DNA of 64,000 nucleotides from Cordia subcordata (Eukaryota > Streptophyta > Magnoliopsida > Boraginales > Cordiaceae), in the NCBI GenBank assembly GCA_028554755.1, contig JAPTOF010000002.1, forward strand, positions 10,093,001-10,157,000. The letters are read 5' to 3'. Positions 54,036 to 64,000 of the stretch are shown here, piece after piece (the first letter of the stretch is position 1; every line of letters starts with the position of its first letter). A program made the translations under genes and the position numbers. The notes under the pieces were generated by a model, which was given only the letters and a program-made list of their open reading frames with translations, was not told where the DNA came from and ran no database searches.

Positions 54036-55854
54036 TGATGTATAGTGTTTTTGTGTGTGTTTGGATCGTCATTTATCTATGTTTAAGAAGTGCTTTAAGC
54101 TTTAAGAGATGCATTAGTATTATACATATGATAGAGATAGGCTTAAGCGTATGCAAATGTACACAGTTGAGTTTAAAGACAAACGCTACACTAATGCATG
54201 CTTATTTCTTGTGTTTGGTGAAGTTAGGTTAAAGCTCGGGACTTGAAATGATAGAGAATTGATGTTTGAGTCAAGCTTGAGTTGTTCGGGATGTGGGAGA
54301 CGCATAAAAAAAGCTTTTGGAGGCAACCGGACCAAACGGACACAACGCAAGGGAATCGGCCAAGGTTCTGACATGGCTGGTCAACCGGCCTGGTGGACCG
54401 GCCAAACCAAAGAGCAAGGCCTTTAGGCCTTTCAACTGGCCAAAGCCTTTGGCTGAACACATATGCTGCACTATTTAAGATATTTTTCAGCCCTTTTTGG
54501 ATATCTTTGAACCCCTTCTCACACATCCATCATACACAAACAAAACCTTATCTTCACCTACTTCCAATACACACAATAACACACACACCTACACCCATCT
54601 AGATTCAAGCTTATTTGGACGGTTTCAAACACATGGATTGGGGTTTGCTCAAAGAATTTGTATAAGAGTTGTGAGAATGAAAGGGGAGTTTTCTATTCTC
54701 TCTTTCATCCTATTTATATTATTTTTAAGTCGACTTGTTTAGGGTGATTGAACTTGTGTAATGGGTTGATTGTATACTCTTATGTCATAGGATTTGATGG
54801 CTTAATATATACATATGCTATGTTTTTCTTGTTTCAATGGTTATTGTTCAATACACGTCTAGGTGTTTGATAATATACCCATGAGAGTTGCACATGTATA
54901 AATTGAAGTCTATTTGCTATTAAACACCTATAATTCATTCTATAATCATGTTTAAGTGTTTATGTATAGATTGTATAAAGTGGGTAATGCTTATATTCAT
55001 GTCTATATATATGTTTGCATGCCTAGTAATGGATATGACCTCAATATTACATACATGTTGATTCTTAATTGCATTGCATTTAATAGTGTAATCCAAGCAT
55101 GACGATGTTTGGTAGTTGAATAGGTTCGTTTATTTGCAAACACCTTGGCCTAGAACATGTATGAATGCGTTACTAGGTCAAATCCCGCTATAGTGACCCT
55201 AGTATGACGATGCGTAATTTAAGGCTAACCTAAATCAAGTCTCCTTTGGCTTTAAATCCAGCCAATAGGTTTCCGGATAAGTTTAGTCGACCCTAGCGAC
55301 ACAAGGTCTTAGCTTTTAATCCAGCCAACAATTTAGGTACTAGAGTGGGTTCATTCTAGGTCACCTAGGAAGCTAGTTAGTCACTTTTAAGACCTTAGGT
55401 CATAAGAACCACGCAGTGGCTCTAGGAGGCACCATCTAGGGATAGACCTGCACCGAGTCATAAGGAGAAATTAGGACACTAGTTAGCAACCTAGTTAAAA
55501 GCAACTGTTGATTAAGCCATCTCATGAATCCCATAGCATTTGAGTTTAGAATAATCTATTAGTAAGTAAAAGTCACCCAAATCTATTCCATTTGTTAGTT
55601 CTCTCTAGATAGTTTGATTCCTCACTTTCCATTCCTGTAGTGTAATTTTATTTCACTTAGTTAGAAATCCCTTAAATCCAAAAACCCCAAAAATGGTTAG
55701 TTTGGGTTTTCTTTTAGGCACTCTCTAGGACATGCCCATAGAATCCATTCCATAAAATAGCTCCCCGTGCTTCGACACCCGCTTTCGCACACAGTACATT
55801 GCATCGATTTGTGCGCTTGCGGGTCTTTAGAGCTTGCACTCGAGAGACACACCA
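54036..55854 (+). repeat. Athila 3' LTR (1819 bp)
   Basis: TGATGTATAGTG to CGAGAGACACACCA, matching the 5' LTR without the insert; GTTGT follows at 55855-55859. Confidence 0.88.
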
Positions 55855-55958
55855 GTTGTGTCTTTCTGGAATTGCGTCACATCTTTTCTAGTCATGCGAC
55901 TACAAAATTAATTTACACCCTGATTATGCTATGACAAAATCTTGAGATCCTTGTGAAA

Positions 55959-56212
55959 TATGAAGCCAGGGCCTGATCATTATGCTTTCATGGTTGATAT
56001 ACTTTGGCAGAGCTGGTTCGCTTGATAAGACAATATATTTAATCAATTCAATGCCAATTGAGCCTTATACTAGTGTTTGGGGTGCTCTACTTGCTCCAAG
56101 CAAAATTTACCAATGTCTTGATCTTGTAAAACTTACGGCTCATCGTATTTTTGAACTGGAACCAAATAATGTGAATCCTTATATGGTATTATTAGATATA
56201 TACAATTTTTGT
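55959..56212 (+). pseudogene. Fragment of a pentatricopeptide-repeat (PPR) gene, E-type C-terminal region
   Basis: MKPGPDHYAFMVDI, then after a one-base shift YFGRAGSLDKTIYLINSMPI, EPYTSVWGALLAPSKIYQCL and AHRIFELEPNNVNPYMVLLD, IYN. This is the PDHYxxMVDLLGRAG ... MPxEPxxSVWGALL ... ELEPxNxxxYVLLxNIY signature of plant PLS-class PPR proteins that act in organelle RNA editing and processing. Only about 85 residues survive. The usual upstream repeats are not found beside it, nor on the other side of the Athila element, so it is a fragment. Confidence 0.88.
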
Positions 56213-58122
56213 GCAACAATTATAAGTTTTTTGTTTTTGTGAATTTGTGCTTGGTGCGATTTTCAGAATTGTAATTTTTGTTTTAGAAGATGTTGAGTTT
56301 ATTGAAGATCAACTTTTTATTTGGGAATGATTTTGAATTTGAATGTGAAGAAGATAGAGTATCACCTGTTTGTTCAATTGGTTGCAGTAGTCGAGGTAAG
56401 TAGTTTACTTAGTGGTGTATAATTTTTATTGAATGTTCTTAGTAGAAGAGTTACATGTTCATCGTTGAAGAGTTTTATGTTCGGAAGAGTTGCATTGAAG
56501 GCAATGTCATTATTTTGAGCATAAAGTTTAATGGATGTGAACATGTAGTTGGTCTGTTGTGAATATTTTAGTTATTATGTTCCGAATATGATTTGTTTAT
56601 TAGTGCTGTTGTGAAAGGAAATGTGAACATATTGTTTAATGTTCGTGAACATACTCTTAATATTTATCTCTCTAGTGTATCTCTTTCAACATTTACGTAG
56701 CCCTGAGCATATATACAGTATGTTATTTGTGTAGGTTCATTTGGCTCCTGCAAGTAAATTTAACTTCCAAAAGTAATCACAGCTCGCTCTTCTCCAAGAC
56801 AGCCCCTATTCCAGTTGCTAAAGAAGAGGAGAAACTGACCATGTAAGTCGTTTCTGTCTTCTTATCTTCTATCATAACTGCAAATAGTCAAAGAATGTCT
56901 ATGTTTTATCCAAACACCCTGGAGCAATAGTAATATCACAATGCACAGCTTCTGGTATGCTGTTTTTCTTATGTATTATGATTTATGAGCTACATTTTTG
57001 TGACATCATGACTTAATTTCACTTGGACAAACTCTTAAATCTTTTTGCTTATCGCATTTGCATAATCAACTAGTTTACTTGATAGTATCCATTAATCCCA
57101 GATACTTACCAATGTGTTATTAGCTGCAGGGTAAGAGGAAGCACATTCTTGGCACACCTGTCATCTAGCTCCTCATTTGGACGTATTGTTTACGGATGCA
57201 ACGTTAATTGCAATTCAATAAAGTCACTTAGAATTATTGTTTTTAATCTATAACTTACGCTAATCACAAGGAATTCTTTTAGAGTGCGGCATATACCTTC
57301 AAGCCTATGGACGTGAAGTTGCAACAAAAGACTTCTTTCCTATGTCAGTGAGTTTGAGAGATCTTTTGGTTGCACGGAATTTTGAGAATGCTGTCACAAA
57401 TATCCATATGTTGAAGTTGATCATAATTGTCATTCAGGCATTATTCTGGCACCTTTACGCTATTTTATAATGCTAAAGATTAACTGTGAAAGGAAATTTG
57501 CATACTTGTTGTCATCAGTTTGATGAGTTTCTGTTAAAGAGTGTTTTCTCCCCACCTTCTCTTTTTCATACAAAGAATTAAGGAAAGATCTTATAGAGAT
57601 ATAAAATATAAAATATTATATATGTCTTACTAAATTGTTTTGGAAACTTTTGCTTTGAGCTTAAAATATTGTTTAAAGATTTGGTTTCAAAGTATCAGGT
57701 AAACATGGTGCCTCTCGATACATAAAGAGAAGAATTATAAAAGGTTGAATTGCATCGAGGATTTCATGTGTGCAAGTCATGACTTTAATCAATTTAGAAT
57801 AGCAATCAAAGCATGAAGGCCATTTTTATGCTCATTTAAACAATTCTAGAGGCAAGTATGAAGCATACTTATTCTAGTTAAGTTATATCAACCTTCTAGT
57901 TTTTGCCTTCTGTGTCATTGTAATATTGGCATGCTGTTCCTTTTCTTTTCCTTTAGATGATTAGTTGAAATGAATGTTTAGCTTTAGGTGAAGTTTGAAT
58001 TGAATCTGTCTACAATGTGTTGCATTTTGGAAGTTTTTTTTATGGAATATATCTTGACAACTTTCTTTTTCTTCTTTTACTTGTTTTGACAAGTCATAAT
58101 ATTTAAAGGACATGTAAAGTTA
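56213..58122. other. No gene recognised
   Basis: AT-rich DNA with the second TGTGAACA-rich stretch (56440-56660). No supported frame. Confidence 0.45.
56440..56660 (+). repeat. TGTGAACA-rich stretch (right of Athila)
   Basis: Has GTTACATGTTCATCG, GATGTGAACATGTAG, TTGTGAATATTTTAG, AATGTGAACATATTG and TTCGTGAACATAC. Same word and orientation as 36400-36935; removing the Athila element would bring the two to within about 0.8 kb. Confidence 0.55.
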
Positions 58123-58362
58123 ATGGATGATAATTGTGGATGCATCCTTGATTGCTCTTTCACGATAATGGTCGCAGGTTACGTGTTAAAGTTGCTTGAT
58201 AAGGGGAAACGAATACAAAATCAAATTGATGATCTGGGGGTTCACAGGGTCCGGATTGCCAAAACTGTTGGGAATGAAGTTATAGATTTGGAGAAGATGT
58301 CTGGTGAATTTCAAAGGGTGTTTACATATAACTTATATTATATACATATTCTTTTCTTTTAA
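58123..58362 (+). CDS. Exon-like stretch, unidentified
   Basis: ATGGTCGCAG precedes the open frame GYVLKLLDKGKRIQNQIDDL, GVHRVRIAKTVGNEVIDLEK, MSGEFQRV, followed by GTTTAC. The stretch 58178-58320 has GC and amino-acid use like a real exon, and the CAG/GT borders fit. I know no family for it. There is no neighbouring exon that I can attach, so it is either a captured fragment or chance. Confidence 0.25.
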   Translation: MDDNCGCILDCSFTIMVAGYVLKLLDKGKRIQNQIDDLGVHRVRIAKTVGNEVIDLEKMSGEFQRVFTYNLYYIHILFF

Positions 58363-60049
58363 ATTAATCAACTTGGATTTTGTCAAGCAAATGTTTACTT
58401 ACTCTTAATGAGATTTATGATGTTAATTATATTAATATAATGTCAATAGCTATATTATTGTCCTTTGAATGTACAACACAAAGCGAGGTGCTCGCCGTTA
58501 TTCTTTATATAGTATGGTTTCCTAGATAATCATCTTTTCTGTTGATTAGGTTCATGACAACTTTGTCCTTCAATTTTTCCATTTTTAAAAGGTTTAATTT
58601 TATATGGATATCATACACTTTAACCTATAGAACACCGTGTACTTTACCACGCATGCCTTGCATGCTCTCGACCCAAAAGAAAAAATCAAACACAATTAGC
58701 GCTACACCTTATTTAAGAAAGAGACGAAAAGCTACAAGTAATAAAGCACAGTTGACAACGAAAGAGAAAAAGAAAGGAAAGTTTAGGAAATTAAATGTAT
58801 TTAATTTCATTTTCTTTTACATTTTATTTTTAAATTTTAAAAATAAAAAAAAATTATTGTTAAAAGGTATATATATACTTAATACATTCACAACTTTTAT
58901 ACTCTACATTCACATTTTTTATACTACATGTTCACAATTTTTATTTATTTACAAATTTTATATTATATGTTCACGATTTTAATATTTTTAATTATTTCAA
59001 TATTTTTTTAATTATTTACCTGTTTTCTTATTACATGTTTACAATTTCAGCTTATAACAACATGTTCACACTTACAAACTACAAGTTTACAACATTGATC
59101 AAAATGTTTATAAGTTTGAGCAAAATGTTCACAACCTTGAACGAGACTTTCTCAACTGCAAACAACATGTTCACAACCTTTTGCTTCTTTTATCTTTTGC
59201 AATTTTTTTTGTTTGAATCTCCTACAAGCATGCAAATATTTCATTCTCAGAATAAAAAACTTGAATAACTCCAAAAGAATAATTCATCTCTTCTTCAAGC
59301 CAGGACTTAACAGTTCTAAGTTTCAATTAATTTGATAACACAGCACGAGGTGGTTTGACTCCACTCATCTTTTTTACCAAAATAACTCAGTTCTTAAAAA
59401 GCACACACTATGAATGGCATAGTCAATCCTCACTCTACTCGAGAAAATAACAACATCAACAACGATTCCTACCCAACCGGTATTAAATTCAACTTTTTTA
59501 GAAGCCAAAAATTTTACTTTTTCAAAAAAAAAAAAACACTTTTCCCAAAAGTTATGCGAAAAATGTTTTTCCTAGAAAAACAATCCATACGAGCCCTAAG
59601 CCATACTTGCTTATTAAGAAGCATTCCAATAAGTTGTATAGAGAAGGAGATTTAGATTACCCACTTATTCATTTATAGGACGAACACAATAGAAATACGT
59701 AAACGTCTAAAACATCAAGAACACAGTGGCTTTACCAACAAAAAGCAACCAAGAAGATGAACTTTTGGTGCAATACACGATGGATTTCCAAACATGTAAG
59801 AATCGGGAAAGTAGAGAATCAAACTTAAGATGTTATGCATATTTATAAACAATTGAGTGCAAACCCTTTTAACTAGTTAAATTTCTAGTAACATTCTATT
59901 TGTACAACACTGGAAATACATGCCAAGCATGCATGCACTCGAGTGCATAGAAAAAGACCTTTCTATTTAATTTAGTATTATAAAGTGTTTCATTTCCAAT
60001 ATCAAGTACAAGGAGACCAAAAACTAAGAAAGGATTACAAACTTGCTCA
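58363..60049. other. No gene; contains a GTTCACAA-rich arm
   Basis: AT-rich, low complexity. See the repeat at 58880-59185. The longest open frames are Lys/Phe-rich artefacts. Confidence 0.45.
58880..59185 (-). repeat. GTTCACAA-rich arm, opposite orientation to the left arm
   Basis: ACATTCACAACTTTTATACT, TACATGTTCACAATTTT, ATATGTTCACGATTTT, ACATGTTTACAATTT, AACATGTTCACACTT, AAAATGTTCACAACCTT and AACATGTTCACAACCTT. The word is the complement of TTGTGAACAT. Confidence 0.6.
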
Positions 60050-60960
60050 TGATTGTAGCAGGAGAATGTATGCCAAGGAATAGGACCATATCAACTTGCA
60101 AGCCACAACTCACAAGTCCCCCAATGCTTATCATGGTTGCCTTTCCTGCACAGGATCAAAATTCAATCATTATTAAAGCCTTGTTGTTGTTGACTGTAAT
60201 ATATGTTCACCAACTTTGCAGACACTTGCAAAAAGGTAAATAGAAAAGCACTTAGGCTTAAGAACAATGTAATAGTTAAGGCACACCACATAATCAATTT
60301 TTTATCTGTCCATTTCATTTTCATAATTTTGGTGATAAGCTGCTTTCTTTCTTCTACAATTGAATGGCATCCTTACATTAGTTAAAACTACATAGTAACC
60401 TTCTTAGAATAACTATATCTTTTCATTGCCAAGGAGAATTAAAAACTTTTCATAGCACCTCTCTAATTTTAGATTCATAACTTTTAAATCAATATTTCCT
60501 ATTCCTTCGTACTATGGCAGATAAACTTGTTCCACACACAAAAGCTACACTAAGAACTGAAAGGTGCATACATGAAGAGTAATACTGCCTCTGCTTTAAA
60601 ATCTATAACTTGGATGAAATACCAGGCTAACTATCCAATTAAGCAAACAGATGGAAAATACTTTTGAAGCAATTGGAGCTTTATGTAATGCTAAAGAATA
60701 GCAGCAATAGCATTTCAAAGCCTAATGACGTAAACTGTAATTAGCCAATAATTCTTCCCTGACTTGACCTTTTTCTTGGTCATAAAGTATAAAGTAGTTC
60801 CAAAACTTGTCACCAAGATCAGACCAGGGACATCAGCTCCAGCATATGATCCTGCTGGTGGTGAAGCCCCATTTACATATGTTAAAATGTTAATGCCCCA
60901 TAAACACCTACTTGCAGTCCGAGCTCCATAATGGATGGTGCTTCAATAGAAATTGGTAAG
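60050..60960 (-). other. Two exon-like stretches of an unidentified membrane-protein-like sequence (tentative)
   Basis: On the minus strand, TCCTGTGCAG at about 60155 precedes KATMISIGGLVSCGLQVDMV, LFLGIHSPATIMS, then AAGTTTG. At 60930-60790 the minus strand is open as GARTASRCLWGINILTYVNG, ASPPAGSYAGADVPGLILVT, SFGTTLYFM, with a hydrophobic stretch. The two may be exons of one gene for a small membrane protein or captured pieces. I recognise no family, and splice sites around the second are unclear. Confidence 0.22.
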
Positions 60961-61019
60961 CTATTCACAATGTTCTACAGCCACTGAGGCATTGATCCCA
61001 TTCTAGATGTAATTAAAGG

Positions 61020-61165
61020 TTTATATGTTCACAATTTTTATTTATATTATAAGTTCACAATTTTTATATTATATCTTCACATTTCACAATTTTTTTTATA
61101 CTCACAATTTTTATACTATATGTTTACAACTTCTCACCGATATCTTCACAATTTTATACTACATT
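61020..61165 (-). repeat. GTTCACAA-rich arm, second block
   Basis: TATATGTTCACAATTTTTAT, ATAAGTTCACAATTTTTAT, ATATCTTCACATTTCACAA, ATACTCACAATTTTTATAC and GATATCTTCACAATTTTATA. Same word and orientation as 58880-59185. Confidence 0.6.
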
Positions 61166-61514
61166 TTCAACAAGTCTTCCCAAATCTAATTTCCAAAAAA
61201 CACAGCATAGAAGTAAAAAAAAAAAAAATTGTTTGACTAACAAAATTTTATTTATTTCTGTTCCAAAAAAAGGAGCTCAAAAGCTTTACAAAACTAACAA
61301 AAATCAGCTTGTGAGCTTAGATCTCAACTGCAGAATTAGAAAAAGGGAAAAACTTTTCAATAGCTTCAATTACAAGAAAAGGTTTGCATCTCCCACTTTT
61401 AGCAGAAAATAAAGTAAATTTTGCTTTTAGAAGCCATAAGAGCAACAAAAATTGAAAACTTTATTAAAAAATAAGCAAAAACTAAAGAACTTAAAAAAAA
61501 GGGATCAACATTAC

Positions 61515-61640
61515 TTGAGATCGCAGAGCACTAGTGAACCTCCATCGAAGCATATAAAGCAGACATCTTCCTTCTCCCTCATATTCTTTAGCGAAGTAGC
61601 AGCAGGCTCTATGGAGGTCCTACATGCAGTTATCCATCTT
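61515..61640 (-). pseudogene. Single exon with the first half of a PHD finger (NERD / CCCH19-44-like)
   Basis: The minus strand reads EPAATSLKNMREKEDVCFIC and FDGGSLVLCDLK, then a stop or GTAATG donor. EDVCFICFDGGxLVLCDRR is the start of the PHD finger in plant NERD-type and zinc-finger-CCCH-19/44-type chromatin proteins, where CX2C and the next Cys (CFICFDGGSLVLC) are the first zinc ligands. The exon border after CDL fits a donor. The next exon, with GCPKAYHPxC, is not found downstream on the minus strand. A 58-bp duplication overlaps the exon's 5' end. Fragment or first exon of a decayed gene. Confidence 0.5.
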
Positions 61641-61684
61641 ATTCTTTAGCGAAGTAGCAACAGGCTCTATGGAGGTCCTAGATA
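61583..61684. repeat. 58-bp-period tandem duplication
   Basis: ATTCTTTAGCGAAGTAGCAG at 61583 recurs at 61641 with one change. About 44 bases are shared in each copy. Confidence 0.85.
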
Positions 61685-62543
61685 CAAAATCATCCCTTTC
61701 TATAACGCCTGTATAAAAACCATAGATATTCCAATCTCGGGGAGATTTCACGCTTCGATTCAGAGATGAAGCAGCCGATCGTTGATTATTTTTGCAAAAT
61801 CGTTTTTACTTTTAGAAAGATAGAGAGAGAGAGAAGACTTCAAGTAAATCAACTCTAATCTAACTTGTCTCTTTTTGGTGCTTTTGCTCGGTTTATTAAC
61901 TGCGTGATCCACACGTGTATTTAAATGCTTTGAGTTCTGCTGATTTGCAATACGTCATGTAAGTCCTATACAATTCATGTCACTGTAGCCATCATGTACG
62001 TTTAATTTCATTATGATCAGGATATATTTTCAGTCACTGCATACGATGATGAGGACATACTCTCACTTGGCACCATCATGCCATGTAAGAGGACTAACTC
62101 AAGGAGGCATGGACTAGGTGCAGAGTTATCAAGTTCTCAACACGAGCAACAAAATGCCCAAGAATATAACGGTTGAAGATGTTCAGAAATTTAGATGATG
62201 CTTGTCTATCCTGATTGCTAGCTTATTTTGTGCTTTTTGTTTTTTTCGACAATGCACTGTAAATAGTATTGATTGGTAGCATACTTTTTGCTTCTATGTT
62301 TTGGACTATGCATTGCAAGATAGTAAACTTCCACATAGTCCTCCTATATTGACAATGTCTTTTTGCTCTTTTTGTGCCCGAGGCTTTTGGACCAAGGGCA
62401 TACAACCTTTTGATATCATATTGTGTATTTTCGAGTGCAAGATCAGCTGGTACAATCCTTTACTGCCCAACTTTATACACATGTTTGGTTTGAACAGGTG
62501 TGTATCAAATATCCATGTGCGTGAAATGCTATTTATATGTTTT
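61685..62543. other. No gene recognised
   Basis: Non-coding, with a short (GA)n tract near 61822. The region may be the 5' flank of the PHD fragment. Confidence 0.4.
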
Positions 62544-62663
62544 CTTTTTTTTTCTTTTTCAGAGAATAAACGGTAGTTTCCCATTTACTCTATTGATGAC
62601 TCGAACTCGAGATTTATCAATCTCAAGTGAGGGGTACTTTCACTGAGCTACATCCTCTAGTCA
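62544..62663 (-). mobile_element. tRNA-derived SINE (120 bp), TSD of 10 bp
   Basis: On the minus strand a tRNA-like head runs from 62663: an A-box-like GATGTAGCTCAGTG and a B box GAGTTCGAGTC, then a short body and an A-rich tail (T-rich at 62545-62559 on the plus strand). TATATGTTTT stands at 62534-62543 and 62664-62673. A free tRNA gene is excluded by the tail and target duplication and by the lack of paired acceptor ends. Confidence 0.8.
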
Positions 62664-62673
62664 TATATGTTTT

Positions 62674-63145
62674 ATGCAATATGTAAGGAAATTGGGATTT
62701 TCTTGAAAAGATTTAATCAATCTGGGGCTATATGTTGGATGATTGTAAATAATGCACTATTCGTCTTGGCAAACTGCATTATGTTTTGCTGTTATTTCCA
62801 CATACGATTACCATGTGGAGTATTCAATAACCAATGCTTATGTATAATTTAATTTACGCACATCTCTTTTCCTAACAATACTCATGGAAATACATTGTCC
62901 GAAAGGAAATTATCAATTTTTCGTTTAATCCACTTCAGTTTGGTTATTATATCTTTTACTTCGGTATATTATCATCCAATTTTTGGCAGAAACACACATG
63001 GGCTACACTCTTCCATGCTTATGCATATTGTGTCTTCCAGTGTGGTCCAGAGAAAAAAAAAATCTATTATATATCAGTGGCTGAAAAAAAAAAAATAAGC
63101 ACATGTCACTGTAAAGCTGTACAAGCTACAACCTTTGCTATTATA
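62674..63145. other. No gene recognised
   Basis: AT-rich. Open frames show no recognisable domain. A-runs lie at 63053-63061 and 63084-63093. Confidence 0.45.
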
Positions 63146-63600
63146 GAGGGTGTTTCAGAGTGCTTATAAGCAAGTTAAAACTGCTTATAAGTAACAAAAA
63201 TAAAATTTATTTATTTGGCAAATTGTGCTTATAAGTAGTTAAAATTGACATATTAGGAGGGAGGGAACCATTCTCAAAACTTTTCCTTTAGATGCTTATA
63301 AGCAATGAGAGTTGAGCAAATAAATTACATGTATATTTCTTGAAAACACAAAAAATTACTTCTTAGTTAAGAAAAGGTTTTTCTTAGGTATTTTAACAAA
63401 TAATACTACTTATAAACATATATTTACCAAATATGTACAACTTTTTGCTTATTTGTTATTTACTTATAAGTATGAAAAACACATTTTATTCAAATGCTTT
63501 TATATGCTTATTTGTTATTTGCTTATAACCATTATCAAAAGCTGCTTATAATCATCAATTCCTTATAAGCAGCTTAGAAAAAGCAAAGTCCAACACCCCC
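63146..63600. mobile_element. Tourist-like MITE D (455 bp), related to A-C
   Basis: Starts GAGGGTGTTTCAGAGTGCTTATAAGC and ends with GCAAAGTCCAACACCCCC, followed by TTA. The left side shows TTATA in place of an exact TTA. The inside has repeated CTTATAAG words in both orientations, as in the copies at 31.0-32.1 kb. Confidence 0.65.
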
Positions 63601-63821
63601 TTAATAAGATGCATTGGTGAAATACTAGTGTATGTGTGTACATATAAAGAGAGAGATTTTAAAACTCTATTAATCTATCTATATTATATATAAAAGTTAT
63701 ACTTTTGTTTACCATCATAAGAGTGCCATGATTGAGTATTGTGAGAGTGCTATGTCAATGCTTACATAGTATGGTTGTTTTATTTTTTTATTATTTTACT
63801 TTCTATTAATTCTTATATTTA

Positions 63822-63858
<37 letters not shown>

Positions 63859-64000
63859 AGCTTTAATTGAAATATTAAATAGACAATCAATTAATGCTTA
63901 AGATTAAACTTATTTGTGAATTCTAAAAAATTTTATTTCTTATCTATTATGTATATATTATTAGCATTAGAAATTTAATTTTTAATCAATTAATTCTTAA
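63601..64000. other. No gene; (AT)n microsatellite
   Basis: (AT)n at 63825-63854, then AT-rich DNA to the window end. Confidence 0.6.

Larger units (their letters stand above)
37135..55854 (+). mobile_element. Athila-lineage Ty3/gypsy element, nested with two further LTR insertions
   Basis: Outer borders: LTRs 37135-40724 (holding a solo LTR) and 54036-55854, with a GTTGT target duplication. Coding remains of gag, protease, RT, RNase H and integrase lie at 47372-52463, in that order. Without the two inserts it would be about 10.65 kb, the usual size for Athila. Protein phrases such as RLRLFPFTLKDKA in Gag, LLDAGIIYP and WRVCIDYRKLN in RT, and [16 protein letters not shown] in IN are typical of that lineage. 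Every frame has stops. No envelope-like ORF was found between integrase and the 3' LTR. Confidence 0.9.

Noticed and set aside
62580..62660. Possible tRNA gene on the minus strand
   Set aside because: A and B boxes are present, but the arms do not pair as in a tRNA, and an A-rich tail and target duplication show a SINE.
1..64000. CRISPR arrays, operons, ribosome-binding sites, bacterial terminators
   Set aside because: Everything in the window is plant nuclear in kind. The tandem repeats seen lack unique spacers of even length.

Overview
The window reads as a nuclear chromosome segment of a flowering plant. It is AT-rich, has plant-type introns with GT/AG borders, carries copia, Athila-type gypsy, LINE, SINE and MITE sequences, and holds relics of an NLR family of the R1 / late-blight-resistance type. 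That NLR type is best known from asterids, so an asterid eudicot is my inference. I see no complete, clearly intact host gene. Almost every recognisable coding stretch is a relic, a fragment or a transposon.

Layout. 0-7.4 kb: relics of an XRN-type zinc knuckle and an NLR kinase-2 region, then a 1.03-kb palindromic MITE whose arms are built of about 42-bp tandem repeats (3375-4401), then T-rich non-coding DNA. 7.4-9.8 kb: a minus-strand B-type cyclin pseudogene that keeps its introns and has a tRNA-derived SINE in one exon, followed by a LINE 3' end with an RNase H domain. 9.8-14.7 kb: mostly featureless, with a few exon-like stretches. 14.7-17.3 kb: a copia element with one LTR that ends inside its integrase. 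17.7-18.8 kb: two NLR leucine-rich-repeat fragments head to head, forming a natural inverted repeat. 18.95-24.2 kb: a degraded minus-strand copia with two LTRs (one truncated), an internal fold-back rearrangement, and flanking direct repeats of about 125 bp. 25.1 kb: a possible terminal exon of an unidentified protein with a Lys-rich tail.

27.1-30.6 kb: the largest host locus, a minus-strand R1-type NLR with an N-terminal domain, a P-loop-less partial NB-ARC, a second NB-ARC and LRRs. It is broken by frameshifts and stops. Three related MITEs lie just upstream of it (31.0-32.1 kb). 32.9-33.7 kb: an array of roughly 122-bp monomers. 37.1-55.9 kb: an Athila-lineage element with 5-bp target duplications GTTGT. 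A solo LTR (target duplication CTTAT) sits inside its 5' LTR, and a non-autonomous LARD-like element (target duplication TTTAG) sits in its leader. 55.9-64 kb: a PPR fragment, a few unidentified exon-like stretches, GTTCACAA-rich arms, a PHD-finger exon, a second SINE and another MITE.

The genes do not form a pathway. The coherent story is turnover of an NLR cluster in a transposon-rich region. The items most worth following up are the natural hairpins (the palindromic MITE and the inverted NLR LRR pair), the double-NB-ARC NLR relic, and the possible capture of gene fragments between TGTGAACA-rich arms.
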